A stretch of 64,000 nt of DNA, taken from assembly GCA_033980235.1 (NCBI GenBank), contig CM067070.1, forward strand, positions 1,940,478 to 2,004,477. Reading direction: 5' to 3'. The notes below the pieces were generated by a model. That model saw nothing but the letters and a program-made list of their open reading frames with translations. It was not told the DNA's origin and did not search any database. Source of the stretch: Diadema setosum. Taxonomy: Eukaryota > Echinodermata > Echinoidea > Diadematoida > Diadematidae. A program made the translations under genes and the position numbers. The first letter of the stretch is position 1. Each line of letters begins with the position of its first letter. Of this stretch, positions 12,849 through 25,130 are shown in pieces.

Positions 12849-13174
12849 CTGATGAGAAAGATGTGAAATCGTCTCACTTATTAATCAAAGTCCCATTCAA
12901 CACTATGCTAAAGTTGATCTCGATTCCCCACTTGTTAAAACTGAAGGAAATCGAAAGGAATCAAGACTTTTCTCACTGTAAGTGGACCTGAATGGATTTT
13001 AAATATCACTTGTTTTTACGAAAATGACATATCGGTCGCACCATATGTGCTTAAAATCTGAACTGAAGACTGTTTTTTAGTTTTATACGAGTAGAGAGGA
13101 CTACTTCTTGCCGTTCTGTATTTGCCTCATTTACTGGTGATAACATAACAATTATTATCACAACTTGAACTTAC

Positions 13175-13373
13175 GAAACACCGTTTCAGGCTGTTCATCG
13201 GTAATGTTCAACCGACGGAAAAAAATGTAAAGTCCAACAAAGTACTTGCTCCCGTCGATCATATGTGAGGTCGTTGGCTCCCTCTGGAATTGTACGGTAG
13301 ATCGTGAAATTCACTTCCGTTCCTTTACCCAAATAAACGTTTTCTTGATCACTCAAGAACACAAGGGTGTCTT
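13175..13373 (-). CDS. YWTD beta-propeller-like gene, exon 3, with +1 frameshift
   Basis: A 199-nt exon, acceptor TTTACAG and strong donor TTTC|GTAAGT. The frame fixed by upstream exons begins DTLVFLSDQENVYLGKGT and reaches ANDLTYDRREQVLCWTLHFF, a clear YWTD-type repeat (D-x-R-E-x-V-x-x-W-T). It then meets a TGA shortly before the donor. Reading on in the neighbouring frame after the A7 run at 13219-13225 (T7 in the gene) gives RRLNITDEQPETVF to the donor, and the phase then fits exon 4. So one base is surplus in the homopolymer: either a sequencing or assembly error, or a real inactivating insertion. The exon length of 199 is one more than the 198 the flanking phases require. Confidence 0.65.
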
Positions 13374-14154
13374 CTGTAAACGTTATGAAAGACAAGGAAA
13401 CACAAGGTAAAACAAAGCTTATCACAGTCAATAGAGTGTTTGTTTGTTCCTTTCTTTCTTTTTCTTTGTGTGTGTGTGTTTTTTTTTTTTGGGGGGGGGG
13501 AGGTAGAGGAGCTGGACGCATTTGCCACCTTTGGAAATGATCAGCATTGTGTCAAATATGTACTTTTGTTTGTTTATTTGTTTTGTGAAGATCCCACAGC
13601 GCAGTGGATCTATTTTACTTGACGAATCAAGAACTTATCAATACCATTCTATGTTACAAATTTCGTTTGCAGTTGAAATATCAGAAAAGGCCTTCATTTG
13701 CACTTTCTATGTTCTAGATGTAAGATAAAAACCTTAATATTTGGTTCAAAGGCTCTCATAAAATGTGGTCAACTGCGAGAGTTTGGGGGAAAAGTCCTGT
13801 TGATTATAATTTGCTATATTTGTCTCATTTTCTACTCTCCTATAAACCCGAAACATTAGTGTTAACAATATTGTACACAAATTCATTGTCCACTAATATT
13901 GAAGTAGGAAAATTGAAAATGTCTTTGTTTTAGTCGGTATGGCCGATTCCTTCCTTCCTTCTACTGTACTGCATGCAAATCAGTTTAACAATCCAGCGAA
14001 CGGCTGCAGTCAAAATTGTGCATACGCTTGATTTCAGATCACAAGTGCTATTTCAGAACAAGAACTCTTCCGCAAGTAAGAGAAAGTATAAATAAATGGG
14101 GTCAAGACCGTCACCTACGTGTCAAACAGTCCATGTGATGGACATTTGAAGACG

Positions 14155-14663
14155 TGAATATAAGAACGACCCAAGTCCAATTTTTGGCCAAATTGAGTTT
14201 GACATGGGAAATTGTAGCTTATGCATGGACTCTTCTTGTGTATAAATGATAAATCTTAATTACCCCCGGAAGTGCCTGAAATGAATGAGTGAAATCTTAT
14301 ATGAATTTAATGTAAGAATGACCCAACTCCAGGACTTGGGTCATTTTTATATTCATATAGCGCCCTCTCTCATCGCTTCTCTCATCTCATATAGCAGCCT
14401 ATCCTGTATATGATTCATAGAACGACCAAGTCCATCAAAGAACGACCCAAGTCCATCACATAAACTGGCCTCTGCACAATTGATGTAAATGTTGATTTTG
14501 TCATGATAATATGTGTTCTAATTTGGATATACAATGTTGCCTTCCCATCAGAGTTAAATAGAATATTATAGGACAAATAAAAAAAATAAAAAAAGATATG
14601 AAGGTTTTTTTTTTAAGTTTACTCGAAATGGCCTTCCATGGACTTGGGTCGTTCTTATATTCA
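14155..14663. mobile_element. Foldback/TIR element with GACCCAAGTCC motifs
   Basis: The two ends are inverted repeats of each other, reading TGAATATAAGAACGACCC inward from 14155 and from 14663 on the opposite strand, followed in both by AAGTCCA. Inside, the motif GACCCAAGTCC or a close variant recurs in both orientations (about 14167, 14309, 14331, 14424, 14442, 14640). The 14295-14360 stretch is itself an imperfect palindrome. No coding capacity and no clear target-site duplication. Looks like a non-autonomous MITE or foldback element of about 509 bp. Confidence 0.7.
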
Positions 14664-14739
14664 GATGCTCATATCCATGAATCATACAGCAAACAAGTCA
14701 TGTCACATAATCCATCTACTTCTTAACTCGGAAAATACG

Positions 14740-15135
14740 GTCCACAGCCGGGTTCAACACGAGGTAAGAACAGCTCGCTCGAGTTCGACAGACACAACAC
14801 GAGGCTTAGTGTGTCTGTCTCATTGGCCTTGTTTGCTCAGTGTTCAACTCATGGGCCGTGTGACTCGGAGTCGGTCTCGTGACGTGCACCCGAATAGACG
14901 GGGTCATCCCACGAGACCGACACCCACGAGTCAGTACAGCCCACGAGTTCGACAAAATACAACAAATGGCTTAATATGTCGGCCTAGGTGGGCCTTGCTT
15001 GCTCAGTGTCACACTAATGAGATGTATGACTCGTGAGCTTTATTTTTAAATCGTGGGCTGTTTGGCTCATGGGCTGTTATGACTCGTGGGCTGTATGATT
15101 CGTGAGGTCGGTCTCGTGACGTGCACCTGAATAGA
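14740..15135. repeat. Repeat cluster with GACTCGTGGGCTGTATGA motif
   Basis: Short units such as CACGAGTC, GGGCTGTATGACTCG and their reverse complements occur many times in both orientations. A longer unit, GGTCTCGTGACGTGCACC followed by GAATAGAC, appears near 14874 and again near 15112 about 240 bases apart. The same motif family recurs at 40460-40600. Confidence 0.6.
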
Positions 15136-15432
15136 CAACCTATAGTTTGTCCCAAATAATCAGATAGTTTTCACTAGATAGATGTTTGACTATGCACCAC
15201 CACACTCACATGTATACAGGAGTTATGCTTTCCGGGTCATGTCTTGCCACGTTCTGTCATGTTCTGCCATGTTGTGTTATAAAAGCCTGAGCACACCAAG
15301 CATGGTAACCGCATCAGTTAGATTTATGGTGCGCTAAAAGAAACAATGTCTAGTTCTGTTACAATATCACTTTCTCGCAATTAAAAAAAAATATATATAT
15401 ATTGTTGCAAAACAAAAATCATCTTGTCATTT

Positions 15433-15460
15433 GTGTGTGTGTGTGTGTGTGTGTGTGCGC
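15433..15460. repeat. (TG)n microsatellite
   Basis: About 13 TG units in a low-complexity stretch that also includes poly-T (15477-15491) and A/C-rich tracts up to about 15570. Confidence 0.95.
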
Positions 15461-15639
15461 GTTGCTCTTGATTCTTGTTTTTTTTTTTTTAAACAGAACC
15501 AAATATTGTACCTTTTGGCACTCCATAGGAAGCAAAAAAACAAAAAAAAAAACAAACAAACAAACAAACAAAAAAGGAAACGGGACCGTTGCCGTTACCG
15601 TGCTTGGTGTGCCGAGGTCTCTTGATAGTTTAGGCATAC

Positions 15640-15798
15640 CTGCAGGTTTTTTTCGTCTTGGTCGACAGGAGACGAGCTCATGATATGGTGGACGACTCAT
15701 ACGCGTTACAATGGGTTCAAAATCACAATCACTACCGTCAGTGCAGGCGACAAGTTGGCATGAGGAGGTATACCCTGCAACGAGATCCTGCACACCCA
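15640..15798 (-). CDS. YWTD beta-propeller-like gene, exon 2 (Cys-containing)
   Basis: A 159-nt stretch, acceptor ACGCCCAG and donor GCAG|GTATGC. It starts with two bases and ends with one, so it is a symmetric phase-1 exon that fits between exon 1 and exon 3; skipping it would also keep the frame. The peptide contains GYTSSCQLVACTDGSDCDFE and later HELVSCRPRRKKPA, four cysteines that could form a small disulphide module. No named domain is recognised. Because exon 1 joins exon 3 equally well, this exon may be alternative or spurious. Confidence 0.45.
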
Positions 15799-16402
15799 CT
15801 GGGCGTCCGAAATGTGTAGTTCATTGGGGATGAAAACAAAATAACAGCCAATCAAATACACTAATGATATGGGGCGCTTTCCTCTCACTTAAGATTCAGA
15901 ATGGATGCAAAATTGATTCAAATTTCCTGTAGTTATCTTCAAAGATATGAAGGTAAAATACCCTCTTCAATGTAATTACTATATCATATCTAAAACGTCT
16001 ACATGCTTATAGTCATTACTTTACCCTCTTATGTGTGTAAATGAGTTGCGGAATTTGCAGAGACCAGCCGAATAAAAAATAAGACAAACTTAAAAAAAAA
16101 TGACGGAAATGTGTTACTCCCGGTGAGTGTTCTTGTTATAATAAAGTGTCCTAACTGCCAATCCCATTATGCTTTCATGCATTTAAACAATCTTGACAGT
16201 TTCTTGTTATGCCAGTTTTATCTTCCATGTGCTTTTGGTTGATGTCTATTGGCGTTTAATAGAGAAAGGTGACGCGTAGGCCCCTATCTATACGCAATCG
16301 GAACATTACCATGTACTGGATTTGAATTTACTTTGTGATGTCCTGGCCTATGTGTGTTGAGGTGAGGAGGGAGGGGGGGGGGGGGTAATAGGAGCAGCTC
16401 AC

Positions 16403-16472
16403 CTGCGGTGCTGATCATCACAAGAAAGATTGTCGATCTCATGATAGGATTCTTTTCCATTCGGAGGCACAT
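16403..16472 (-). CDS. YWTD beta-propeller-like gene, exon 1 (signal peptide)
   Basis: A 70-nt first coding exon with donor CCGCAG|GTGAGC. Start codons at 16472 (MCLRMEKN...) and 16460 (MEKN...) are in frame; either gives a short basic N-terminus followed by a hydrophobic core (STIFLVMISTA) typical of a secretory signal peptide. It leaves one base of a codon, fitting exon 2 or directly exon 3, where the join reads MISTA-EDTLVFL. The gene therefore appears to encode a secreted or type I membrane protein whose extracellular part contains YWTD propeller repeats. No promoter element could be defended. Confidence 0.6.
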
Positions 16473-18890
16473 TCTGTGAATTCAAGTGTATGAAAACTGC
16501 AACAATTAATTTAATGCTCATTTTTCCGCCCTAGTAATAATGCGTACATGGTGTAAAGAATTGAATGTGTAATATGCATCATAATATGTATTTTATAAAT
16601 TGATATACATTAATTATGATTAACATTCAATTCGAAAAACGCATATCATTATAATTTTCTAATTGTGACAGGCAGGATACTTTTTCCTGCAATTTGTGAT
16701 ACTTTGACAGACACGAGGCCGGATTCTTGCTATACGAGTTTTACTTTACTTTACATAAGATTTTTGAGGTGCTTTTTATGATAGATGAAACGTAAACAAA
16801 GAAGACTGCAATACAGAAAGAAACTAGCTGTTTTGTAGTCTTGTAACAGGCTTGGCATAATGACACATCCAGACTTTGCCATTCCCCCTTCTCATTTTTT
16901 GCCCCGCAAGTGCGTAAGTGGTCTAGAAACCTTGAAATGTGACAGCGGTAACGCTTTATATTTTTGCGCTGTTGTTGTTTTTGTGTTGTTGTGTTTTGTT
17001 TTTTGCTTGTTATTTCTTTTTGGGGTGAGAGGTGGGGGACTTGCCAACTGAAGAAACGCGGAAGTGGAATGAGAAAGATTAGGTTTTATTTTCACTTTTT
17101 GTTTATGAGTTTGTTTGGTTTATTTGTTTATATTTTCTTCTTTTTTTTTCGCTTGTCAGCTGAAAAACCCGAAAGTGGGCCTTCACTTTTAAAAAATGTG
17201 GCGCCAGGAGTTCGGTGTTTTGGACCTCTGATAACAAAGTAAAGGAGGCCTAGACAATGTAAATATTCTCCCGTTTGTTTGAGTTCACCCCGTTTTATTA
17301 TGACCCAGGCTAGGTTTCTCATCTAAGCAGTTACTGCCGCGGCAAATTTCTTGACGGTTTAAAAATCTGACATCACCAAAGGCAGTCAAGGCCTGCCACG
17401 TTTACACATCCCGTTCTTCCACGTTGTCTCACGTCCGTCCCCTTTTGTCGATAGTGGCCTTAATTGTGATTGCCGTGGCAGCCGGGAAGACGGTATTAAC
17501 GTCCCATTAGGAAAGTTAAAAAAGAAGAAATAAGAAATAATGGATTTATGTTACAGTGGTATGTAAAGTAGATGATGTGATGATAAAAAAGGCGCTTTAA
17601 GTATTTGAATGGCTTACACACATTTTGTTTACTACGTTGATGGTGGCAGTCAGCTTTAATAAAGTATGATCCTGAACTACACTTAGATCCATTATGGCAA
17701 CTTTTTTTCTCTTCGACTTTTACACTGTATTTCTAGGTTTTGCTTGACTTCATTCATCTTTATTTCTTTCCAAAAATCAATCGTAGTTTTATCTTGAGAC
17801 TTGAATTTCCTCTCTATTTATCCGTACATATACGTGTACAAATGTTTAATTCTAGATTGGATCTCACATGACAGTTCATTAAGGTCATTCCTAGGGGGAG
17901 GGGGTCGCATAACATATTCGTGTTTTGCCACTTGGATTTCTGAAAGCGTTTTGTTTGTTTTATAAGTAAGGTCTTCCTTCGTACAACTATTATTTTCAAG
18001 TATTCGTCGTACAAAACCACTAGTACTTCGATTGATATCTATTGATAATTGTAAAAACTTACTACCTAAAATATGCCAAATCAAAGAATCAAGATTCACA
18101 TTCATCAAATGCAATGATAAGCGATGATGAGCTTCACAATTGTGAAGTACATGAAAAAAAAAATAATGCATTATATCATATAACCATTCCTTCATGGTTA
18201 TTAAGAATGTAATGGCACATAATTTAGGCTATTTGTTCATACTCTTAGTCAGTATGAACTTTTTATGTATATAAATACGCATTATCGAATTACAAAATAT
18301 GCAATAGTTTTGCAATTTCTAACTTTGAAACGCTTGATTAATATTTCTAACTTTAAAGAAAGAAAAACAGAGGAAAAGAAAAGCCTAATTGTACCGAAAG
18401 AGCAGCATCCAGTACATTTACTTCTACTTATTACTATGGTTGATCTGTGCATGCGATTTGCATACCCTTCCCTATCTGAAGCCAGTATTATAGTTTACGG
18501 CAATCAGTAGCCAAGATGACTTTTTAGGGAAAAGAGGATAGTTTGTTTGTTTATTTATTTATTTGTTATTTGTTTTCAGCGAGGAAACGAACCTAAGAGC
18601 CGACTACCCTTATCAACGCTTGCTTCCCTTTATTTCAACACTGATCGCTGACGCTGCAAACAGCACCTAAAAGACTTCCGATACCATTGGCTAGCTGCTT
18701 CACTAAAGGTAAAGTCAGTTTTACAAGTGTAAGTTCGCATGTCCTTACGACAATCACATTATTACAGAAAGAACAATATGCAATATTCAAACTGTAAGAT
18801 TATATGCATATAAGTTTCACTGATTGCCTGTTGTTCGTTCATGTATTGTTTGGTATTGTTGTTGTAACTCTTTAGCTTGTTTGTATTTGT
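16473..18890. other. Stretch without supported gene
   Basis: Intergenic sequence between the propeller-like gene and the LINE at 18.9 kb. It includes T- and G-rich low-complexity DNA at 16960-17160, and a segment around 17040-17225 (GTCAGCTGAAAAACCCG, AGTGGGCC) related to the repeats at 37020-37330. A minus-strand ORF at 17818-18195 has no recognisable features. Confidence 0.5.
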
Positions 18891-18911
18891 TTTCTGAGTT
18901 CATTATCAATA

Positions 18912-21310
18912 AATCAAGTCTCAAAAAACTGATACTGCTAAAAGCAAATATACTAGTTATCGTAATGGTAATGTTCTTACTTCTGTGTTGCGTGAGACAA
19001 AAAAGAAATATTTTTCTTCACTGTTTCTTCTCCATGAGAAGGACATTAAATCCACGTGGAAAGTTATCAATAATGTTCTTCAGAAGAAACGAAATAAATC
19101 GGATATCCATAAGATTTGTCTAAATGACATCGAGTTAAGAGATGATAATGAAATCTCTGAAGCGTTTAACTCATATTTTGTGAAGGTTGGATCTAATTTA
19201 GCTGGTGTTATTCCGGAAACGGATATACCTTTTTCTACGTATTTAAGTCATCGCAATAATCAATCTTTGTTTTTTTATGCCTGTATCAGAATCCGAAATT
19301 GTTGACATTGTAAATAATCTTAAAGCCAAAAAAAGTACTGGTTATGATGGAATTTCTAATTATCTTCTGAAATATGCTGTACATGAGATTGTTGTACCTC
19401 TCGCCCATATATTTAATTTGTCATTACTGAACGATGTAGTGCCTACTAGGATGAAAATCACTAAAGTTATCCCGATATATAAAAAGGGCCGAGAGGACGA
19501 ACTGGGAAATTATCGACCAATATCGTTATTAACTTCTTTTTCTAAATTACTTGAAAAGATTGTGTACACGCGTGTATTCCGATTCTGAAATGACTGTAAT
19601 GTAATAGAGGAAAATCAATTTGGATTTCGTAAAAAGCATTCCACAATTCACGCTATTTTACTCATGATAGAGAAAATTATCAAAGCGATCGAAGCCAAGT
19701 GTCACACATTAGGTATCTTTCTTGACTACTCCAAGGCCTTTGACACAATCAACCATGAAATATTATTATACAAATTACAACACTATGGGATTCGTGGGAG
19801 GGCCTTGGAGTGGTGTAGAAGTTACCTTACTGGAAGAACTCAATTTGTTAGTTTGAATGGCCATGTGTCCAGCTCACAGCCTATAACGTGTGGGGTACCG
19901 CAAGGATCCCTTTTAGGTCCTTTGTTGTTTATTCTTTATATGAATGACTTTCGCAGTTCGTCCTCTCTGCTCTATTTTCTTCTTTTTGCCGATGACAGCA
20001 GCATTTTCTATTCAAATCGAAACCCTCATGTTTTACTGAATACCATAAATACTGAATTAAAATCAGTATCTAAGTGGATTCAGGCTAATAAATTGTCATT
20101 GAATTTGACCAAGACAAAATTTATGGTTTTTAGCAATATCATCAATATTTTACCAGGTAAGTTGGTTGTAAACGACGTAGAATTGAACCAGGTGGAATAT
20201 ATAAAATTCCTTGGTCTTTATATTGATTGTAAGTTGACATGGAAAGTTCATGTTGATTCTTTGCGTAAATTACTATAAAAAAATGTAGGTGTTATGTATA
20301 AGTTAAAACAGTATTTTCCTAAACATGTTCTGCATTCATTGTATTCTACTCTATTTTTGCCTTATATAGGTTATGGAATCCTGGCATGGGGGAACTGCTG
20401 TACAACTAGACTTAATTCTTTATTATTGATACAGAAAAGAGCTATACGGATAATTAACTTCGCCACATTTTTTGAACACACTAATGTTTTATTCTTTTCC
20501 AGTAGAACACTTAAGATCCAGGATTTATATCATTTTAATATCGGGTCATTTATGTATCAAGTAAACTCAGGTGGTCTCCCTGATGTGTTTTCTTCGATGT
20601 TTGTCAAAAATACTGATGTTCATTCTTACCCTACTAGACAAAAAGATTCTTTTCATCTTTCTCCTGTACGAACCGTATCTGCTTTAAAAACAATAACCAC
20701 TACAGGATCTAAATTTTGGAATGAGTTGGATAGAGAAATAATCCAATCTCAGTCTCTTTATTCATTTAAGCATAAACTTAAACTAGTTTTTCTGAATTCA
20801 TATCTATAGCTATTCTTTAATCCTCCTCGACATTCTCTGTTCATACTTCACATTACTGACATTATCGATTATGTAACATGTGCCTCGCTCGTGATTTCTG
20901 TATTATCTCCTGAACTTCCTTTGTACACATTTGGTATCTCTGCTATTGTACACTGCATCTGTCTTGTACCTCGCTCGGGTGATTACTCAACTCTCAAGAA
21001 GTCTGTGCCGTGGACATTGTTTTCTTTGTTTTTTCTTTTTCTTTTTACTTTTTGGCGTTTATATTTCTCCAATTCACAAATTGTCATTCCTTAAATTACA
21101 TAACCAAGTAAGAAATAATCTCACATCCGCATCTGGGAATCTACACCCTACAAGCAATGCTTCTATGTAGATTCCCCATATTTCACATGTTTTATTGTCT
21201 AATAAGCTGTACTTGACAATTCATCCAGGCTTTTGTATTGTGATGTTTATGTTTTATGTATTTGTTAAAATGTGGTATAGGGAAAAATAAAAAAAAAACA
21301 ATAAAAAACA
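18912..21310 (+). mobile_element. Degenerate 5'-truncated non-LTR retrotransposon (Jockey/CR1 group)
   Basis: Plus-strand element covering the RT part of ORF2 and a 3' UTR ending in an A-rich tail (about 21285-21320). Coding remnants start just after a stop at 18910-18912 in the linker before RT, so the endonuclease is absent. The element has one frameshift and two internal stops (see the RT entry), so it is dead. The family is judged from RT motifs only; a specific clade cannot be fixed by eye. No target-site duplication was identified, and the 5' boundary is approximate. Confidence 0.85.
18913..20809 (+). pseudogene. LINE ORF2 reverse transcriptase remnant
   Basis: Read in one corrected frame, the RT domain is nearly complete: RPISLLTSFSKLLEKIVYTR, then QFGFRKKHST, then DYSKAFDTINHEILLYKL, CGVPQGSLLGPLLF (RT block), FADDSSIF with the catalytic Asp pair, and KFLGLYIDCKL downstream, finishing FKHKLKLVFLNSYL-stop at 20807-20809. 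Lesions: a surplus T in the T7 run at 19270-19276 shifts the frame just before MPVSESEIVDIV. TGA at 19586-19588 and TAA at 20276-20278 interrupt it in frame. Codon use is AT-rich like the surroundings. Confidence 0.9.
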
Positions 21311-22671
21311 AAAAACAAAATCTTTGTCAGTGTGTTTTTTTTTTATTCTTGCCATTTCAGTGCTGTCTTCCTACAAATTTGTAGGACGACAACAATGTGG
21401 TTTTTTTTTTCCCATTTTGCCCGACTGTCCCGCTCCATTTCATTTACGCGTATTTGGCCTCTATAATTTAAGAAACACAATTTTTAAAATGAAAACTTGT
21501 AAGATGCAGTCCACCAAGGGTTTCAACTCTTACAGGCCAATGGCCTTTGTCATTCCCTTACATCTACTGCAGTTTTCACTCTTTTATTATATTTATACAT
21601 TGTTGTAACAATCCTAGTACTGTTTGTGTTTTGTTTTGTGTATAGTGCCGTGTTATGTTCCGTACATACTTCTATCATACATATACATGTATGTCTATGT
21701 TTGTGCATTTTAAAAGGATCTTTAAAATTGAAAAGAATCGAATTATGGTGATCCATATCTCACAGTCTACTTCGACCCAATATAGGTGCCAGACACTCAT
21801 TGGCACTTCATGAGCGCGTGAACGTTATAAAGTGAACAGTTCCTTCGCTGCACAGATGCCAGCACGTGTATATTTTATGCAAAATCGAAAGAATTTGTCT
21901 GTTGTTTTCTTTTTTGTTTTTGTAGTTGTTGTTGTTGTCAGTTACCTCTATTTTCTATCATAGATAAGGCCGAGAAATCTTTAAAAAAAATTAATTCTGG
22001 TCTTTGAGTAAAAACGTGACTGTAGTTTTGATGGCAAGACCAATACCGTGATATAAACTGAAATTAGGATCGATATTAAGATTTTAGGGATTTAACCGTA
22101 TCGCTTCTTTTCTTTCCGGAAACCAATAATTGCGCATTACAAGTAATCGTTATTATAAAGACGAATTGCCATTAAAAAAATGAATGATATCAAAACCATA
22201 GTGATTGCATTTCACCTTTTCAAATCAAAAGAAGAGAAAGGTAGTGTCGTGTAAAGTATCTTTGCTGTTAAATAAAAATTCTTTATTTCTGTGTTCATCT
22301 GATGGATCGGTACTTTATCTTCGCATAAGGAATGAAACGGTATTCATGACTAGAAGATTAACAGTTATAAGCAATAAAGATTTGAAGGCATATCTGACCT
22401 TTTTGACTGCATAATCAAATTATAAACTCTCCCTCTGATGAAAGTTTGTAAAAAAACACCTGCAACTGAGGACTATGCATCCTCATGCCTCCAGGGATTT
22501 CAAAGTTTTAATGGTGAGCAATCATTTTGTTTCTGTATGAGCCATTATGGAGAAGGTGAGTCCAAATCGATCATTCCCACTTCCGCGCGCGAGAGTGTAT
22601 AATATATAAGTTATATATTTGTATGTATGTATATGTATATATATGTTTATATATATGATTTATATCATATG

Positions 22672-22684
22672 TATATATATCATG

Positions 22685-22728
<44 letters not shown>
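22672..22728. repeat. (AT)n / ATGT microsatellite
   Basis: The tract from about 22600 to 22740 is composed of TATA, TATG and ATAT units with a pure (TA)n core. ORFs across it are artefacts. Confidence 0.9.
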
Positions 22729-22732
<4 letters not shown>

Positions 22733-22778
22733 TACATATTTATTACATACACTGTATTTGTATATATAAATGACCATA

Positions 22779-23448
22779 CATCACACCCCCCCCCCCCCGA
22801 AAAAAAAAGTCGCCAGATATGGATTTTTAGTTAACAGCACATTCCAAAAGAGGAGACGTTGAGCTTTGAAATGATGCATAATTCAAATCAAATGGACCCT
22901 CCTTACCTATCTAAATATTAGAAAGAAAGCCCACACTCAGGAAAGTGTGAACAAAGAAAAGAGGCTCTGAAGCACAGCGTCTATTCAAGCGCTTAATCTT
23001 TATCACGCCGTGCTAGCTGTGCGATGAATAGGACAAAAACAGAGTGTAAACCACCGGAGTAACAACAATGAAGGGATTATTACATTAGATTGAAATTGGA
23101 CATGCTTTATCAACTTTCAAAACAGTAGCTTTTTGCTTTCTAAAGTTAATTGAGATGGAAATGAAGAATGTGTACAGAGTTTTTGGAAATGAAAAGGGGA
23201 CTAAAAAGACACACCTCGTCACACTATTCTAAACAAAAGCGTTCGAGATAAAATGCTAAAACAAAATCAACACTTTCCTGTTGGCTTTATGATCCCAAAT
23301 TTTGGCATAATGTAGGAGAAGACTTGCTCTTTCAGAAAATATGAAAAAAAAGTCAAGATTTGCTAGGTTAACCCGTTTGATCTATTTTCAGTCCTCACAC
23401 AAAATCAGTGCGTGCTACTTTCTGTTCGTGTTGTGATGCTCGGTCACA
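22779..23448 (+). mobile_element. Non-autonomous Tc1/mariner-like MITE, copy 1
   Basis: About 670 bp that aligns by eye, in reverse orientation, with the element at 47009-47700 (shared landmarks GTCGCCAGATATG, AGAGGCTCTGAAG, CCACCGGAGTAACAAC, GTCCTCACACAAAATCAG). The right end ...GGTCACA is followed by TA. The left end is damaged by a long C run at 22786-22798. No transposase coding remains. Confidence 0.75.
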
Positions 23449-24859
23449 TATTATATACTATTAACAATGTGTGTACAAGTGATAATGCAGAAAAAAAAAA
23501 GAAGAACCAAATCAAATACTAGTGGAGATATAGCAATCATCAATTTAAGAAAGAATGTTTTAAAATTCATAAGAATGGGTATTTATGTCTTTACATTTAA
23601 ACTCTGCATATACATCTTTTTTCTCTCTCTCTCTCCCTCTCTCTCACTTATTGAGTCAACACTTTTTTTTTCAGTTCATGTTTTGTAGTCATTACAACTG
23701 TTGCATACTGTAACAAAGTGCCGTCATAAGTGCACTACCTCTCTTCCTTTTAACCAAATCATGATAAAATGTTACTAATTTAATTTTCCAAGCATGTACC
23801 CCATGGGTTTGACATACACGTTCACCAGAAATCCTGTCTGGTTACAATTAACGATGTCTTTTCCTAAATGTATACTGTGATTCATCAAAAGCTCCATTGC
23901 ACAGTTTATTACCAAAAAAAAAATCGTTTTATTGTAACCTGATTGAAGCACATTCTTTTTTTTTCATTTTCTAAAAGTGTCATGGATGACTAGAGTGATG
24001 ATATCAGTAGATATGAGCATTATTCAGAAAACCAATACGGTAGGACACTCATATTACAATTCCATGTTACTAAACGAACTTCTTGCTACATATTTTTCTT
24101 TTGTTTTGTTTTTTTACTACTTGTACTACTTGCTTATGATACTATGCTTCGTTCTACGATGACTATCATTGCAGTTAGTATGCGTCATTTCAATGATGGT
24201 GATATTTAAGATGCTCGGTCTTGCCTATTTTGTCATAGTTTTTTTTAAGTTCATGACCAAACTTCGTCTGCCGTCTGGCTGCATTGAAATCAATGTAGCT
24301 TCATGGCATCCTGACGTAAACATTGTATGTTATTAGTAAAATCCTTAGAACTTGGTATTTAAAGAAAACATTTTTAATGCAAAACTAGATACACTGTTAC
24401 GCAAAGTTTGCATCGGCAACTACCTCCATTTCACTAACAAAGATGAACAAAATAATGTATGGTACGTAATGGTTAGCATCAATCATGTGCTGAAATGTAC
24501 AATATTGTTATTTAGTGCCTTAAATAAACAATGATATCATACAATTAACAATATATGATACTAATATTTTCTTAGTGTAAATATAAATTTATCTGTCCTC
24601 TCCAGGATCGCCCATATCCAACTGTCTTCTACAACTATAACCATGATAACCCTAAAAAGAATTGATCCAAATTATAAGTTATTCAACTGAATCACTTATA
24701 AACTTAACACTCTTAGCTCTTACCTTTCTTTAAAGCGAATTTATTAAGTGAAAATCGAAAAAATTTCACAAACTTCTTATACAAATCAAATGAAAAATTA
24801 TGTAGTAATGACAACATGGTTTCATTTAATGTGTAGCTCTACTGTACTCTACTATACCT

Positions 24860-25110
24860 AGGGGTTCGTTAATCCGAAAGAAGTTTCGTTAAATGGAAGA
24901 TTAGGTGACGTCGTTACGAAGGTTCGGAAGGTTCATTGTGCCGAAGGTTCGTTTACAAAAAAAAAAAAAAAATGAAAAGAAGGTGCGTACTTACGAACCT
25001 TCTGAATAACAAACCATATTTCGATTTCAGATTATCGGACCTTTGAAACAACAAACCTTATTTTATTTTCGGACTATCGGGCCTTCGGAGCAACAAACTT
25101 TACTTTTATT
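24860..25110. repeat. Degenerate TTCGTTATTCCGAAG repeat tract
   Basis: Repeats of units such as GTTCGTTAATCCGAAAG, GAAGGTTCG and CGGACCTTTGAAACAACAAA in a degenerate tandem array with an A15 run in the middle. Sister tracts lie at 37770-37940 and 58140-59040. Confidence 0.7.
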
Positions 25111-25130
25111 TTGTGATTTACGAATCTTAA

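Noticed and set aside
17818..18195. Minus-strand 125-codon ORF
   Set aside because: No motif, no splice context, composition like the noncoding background.
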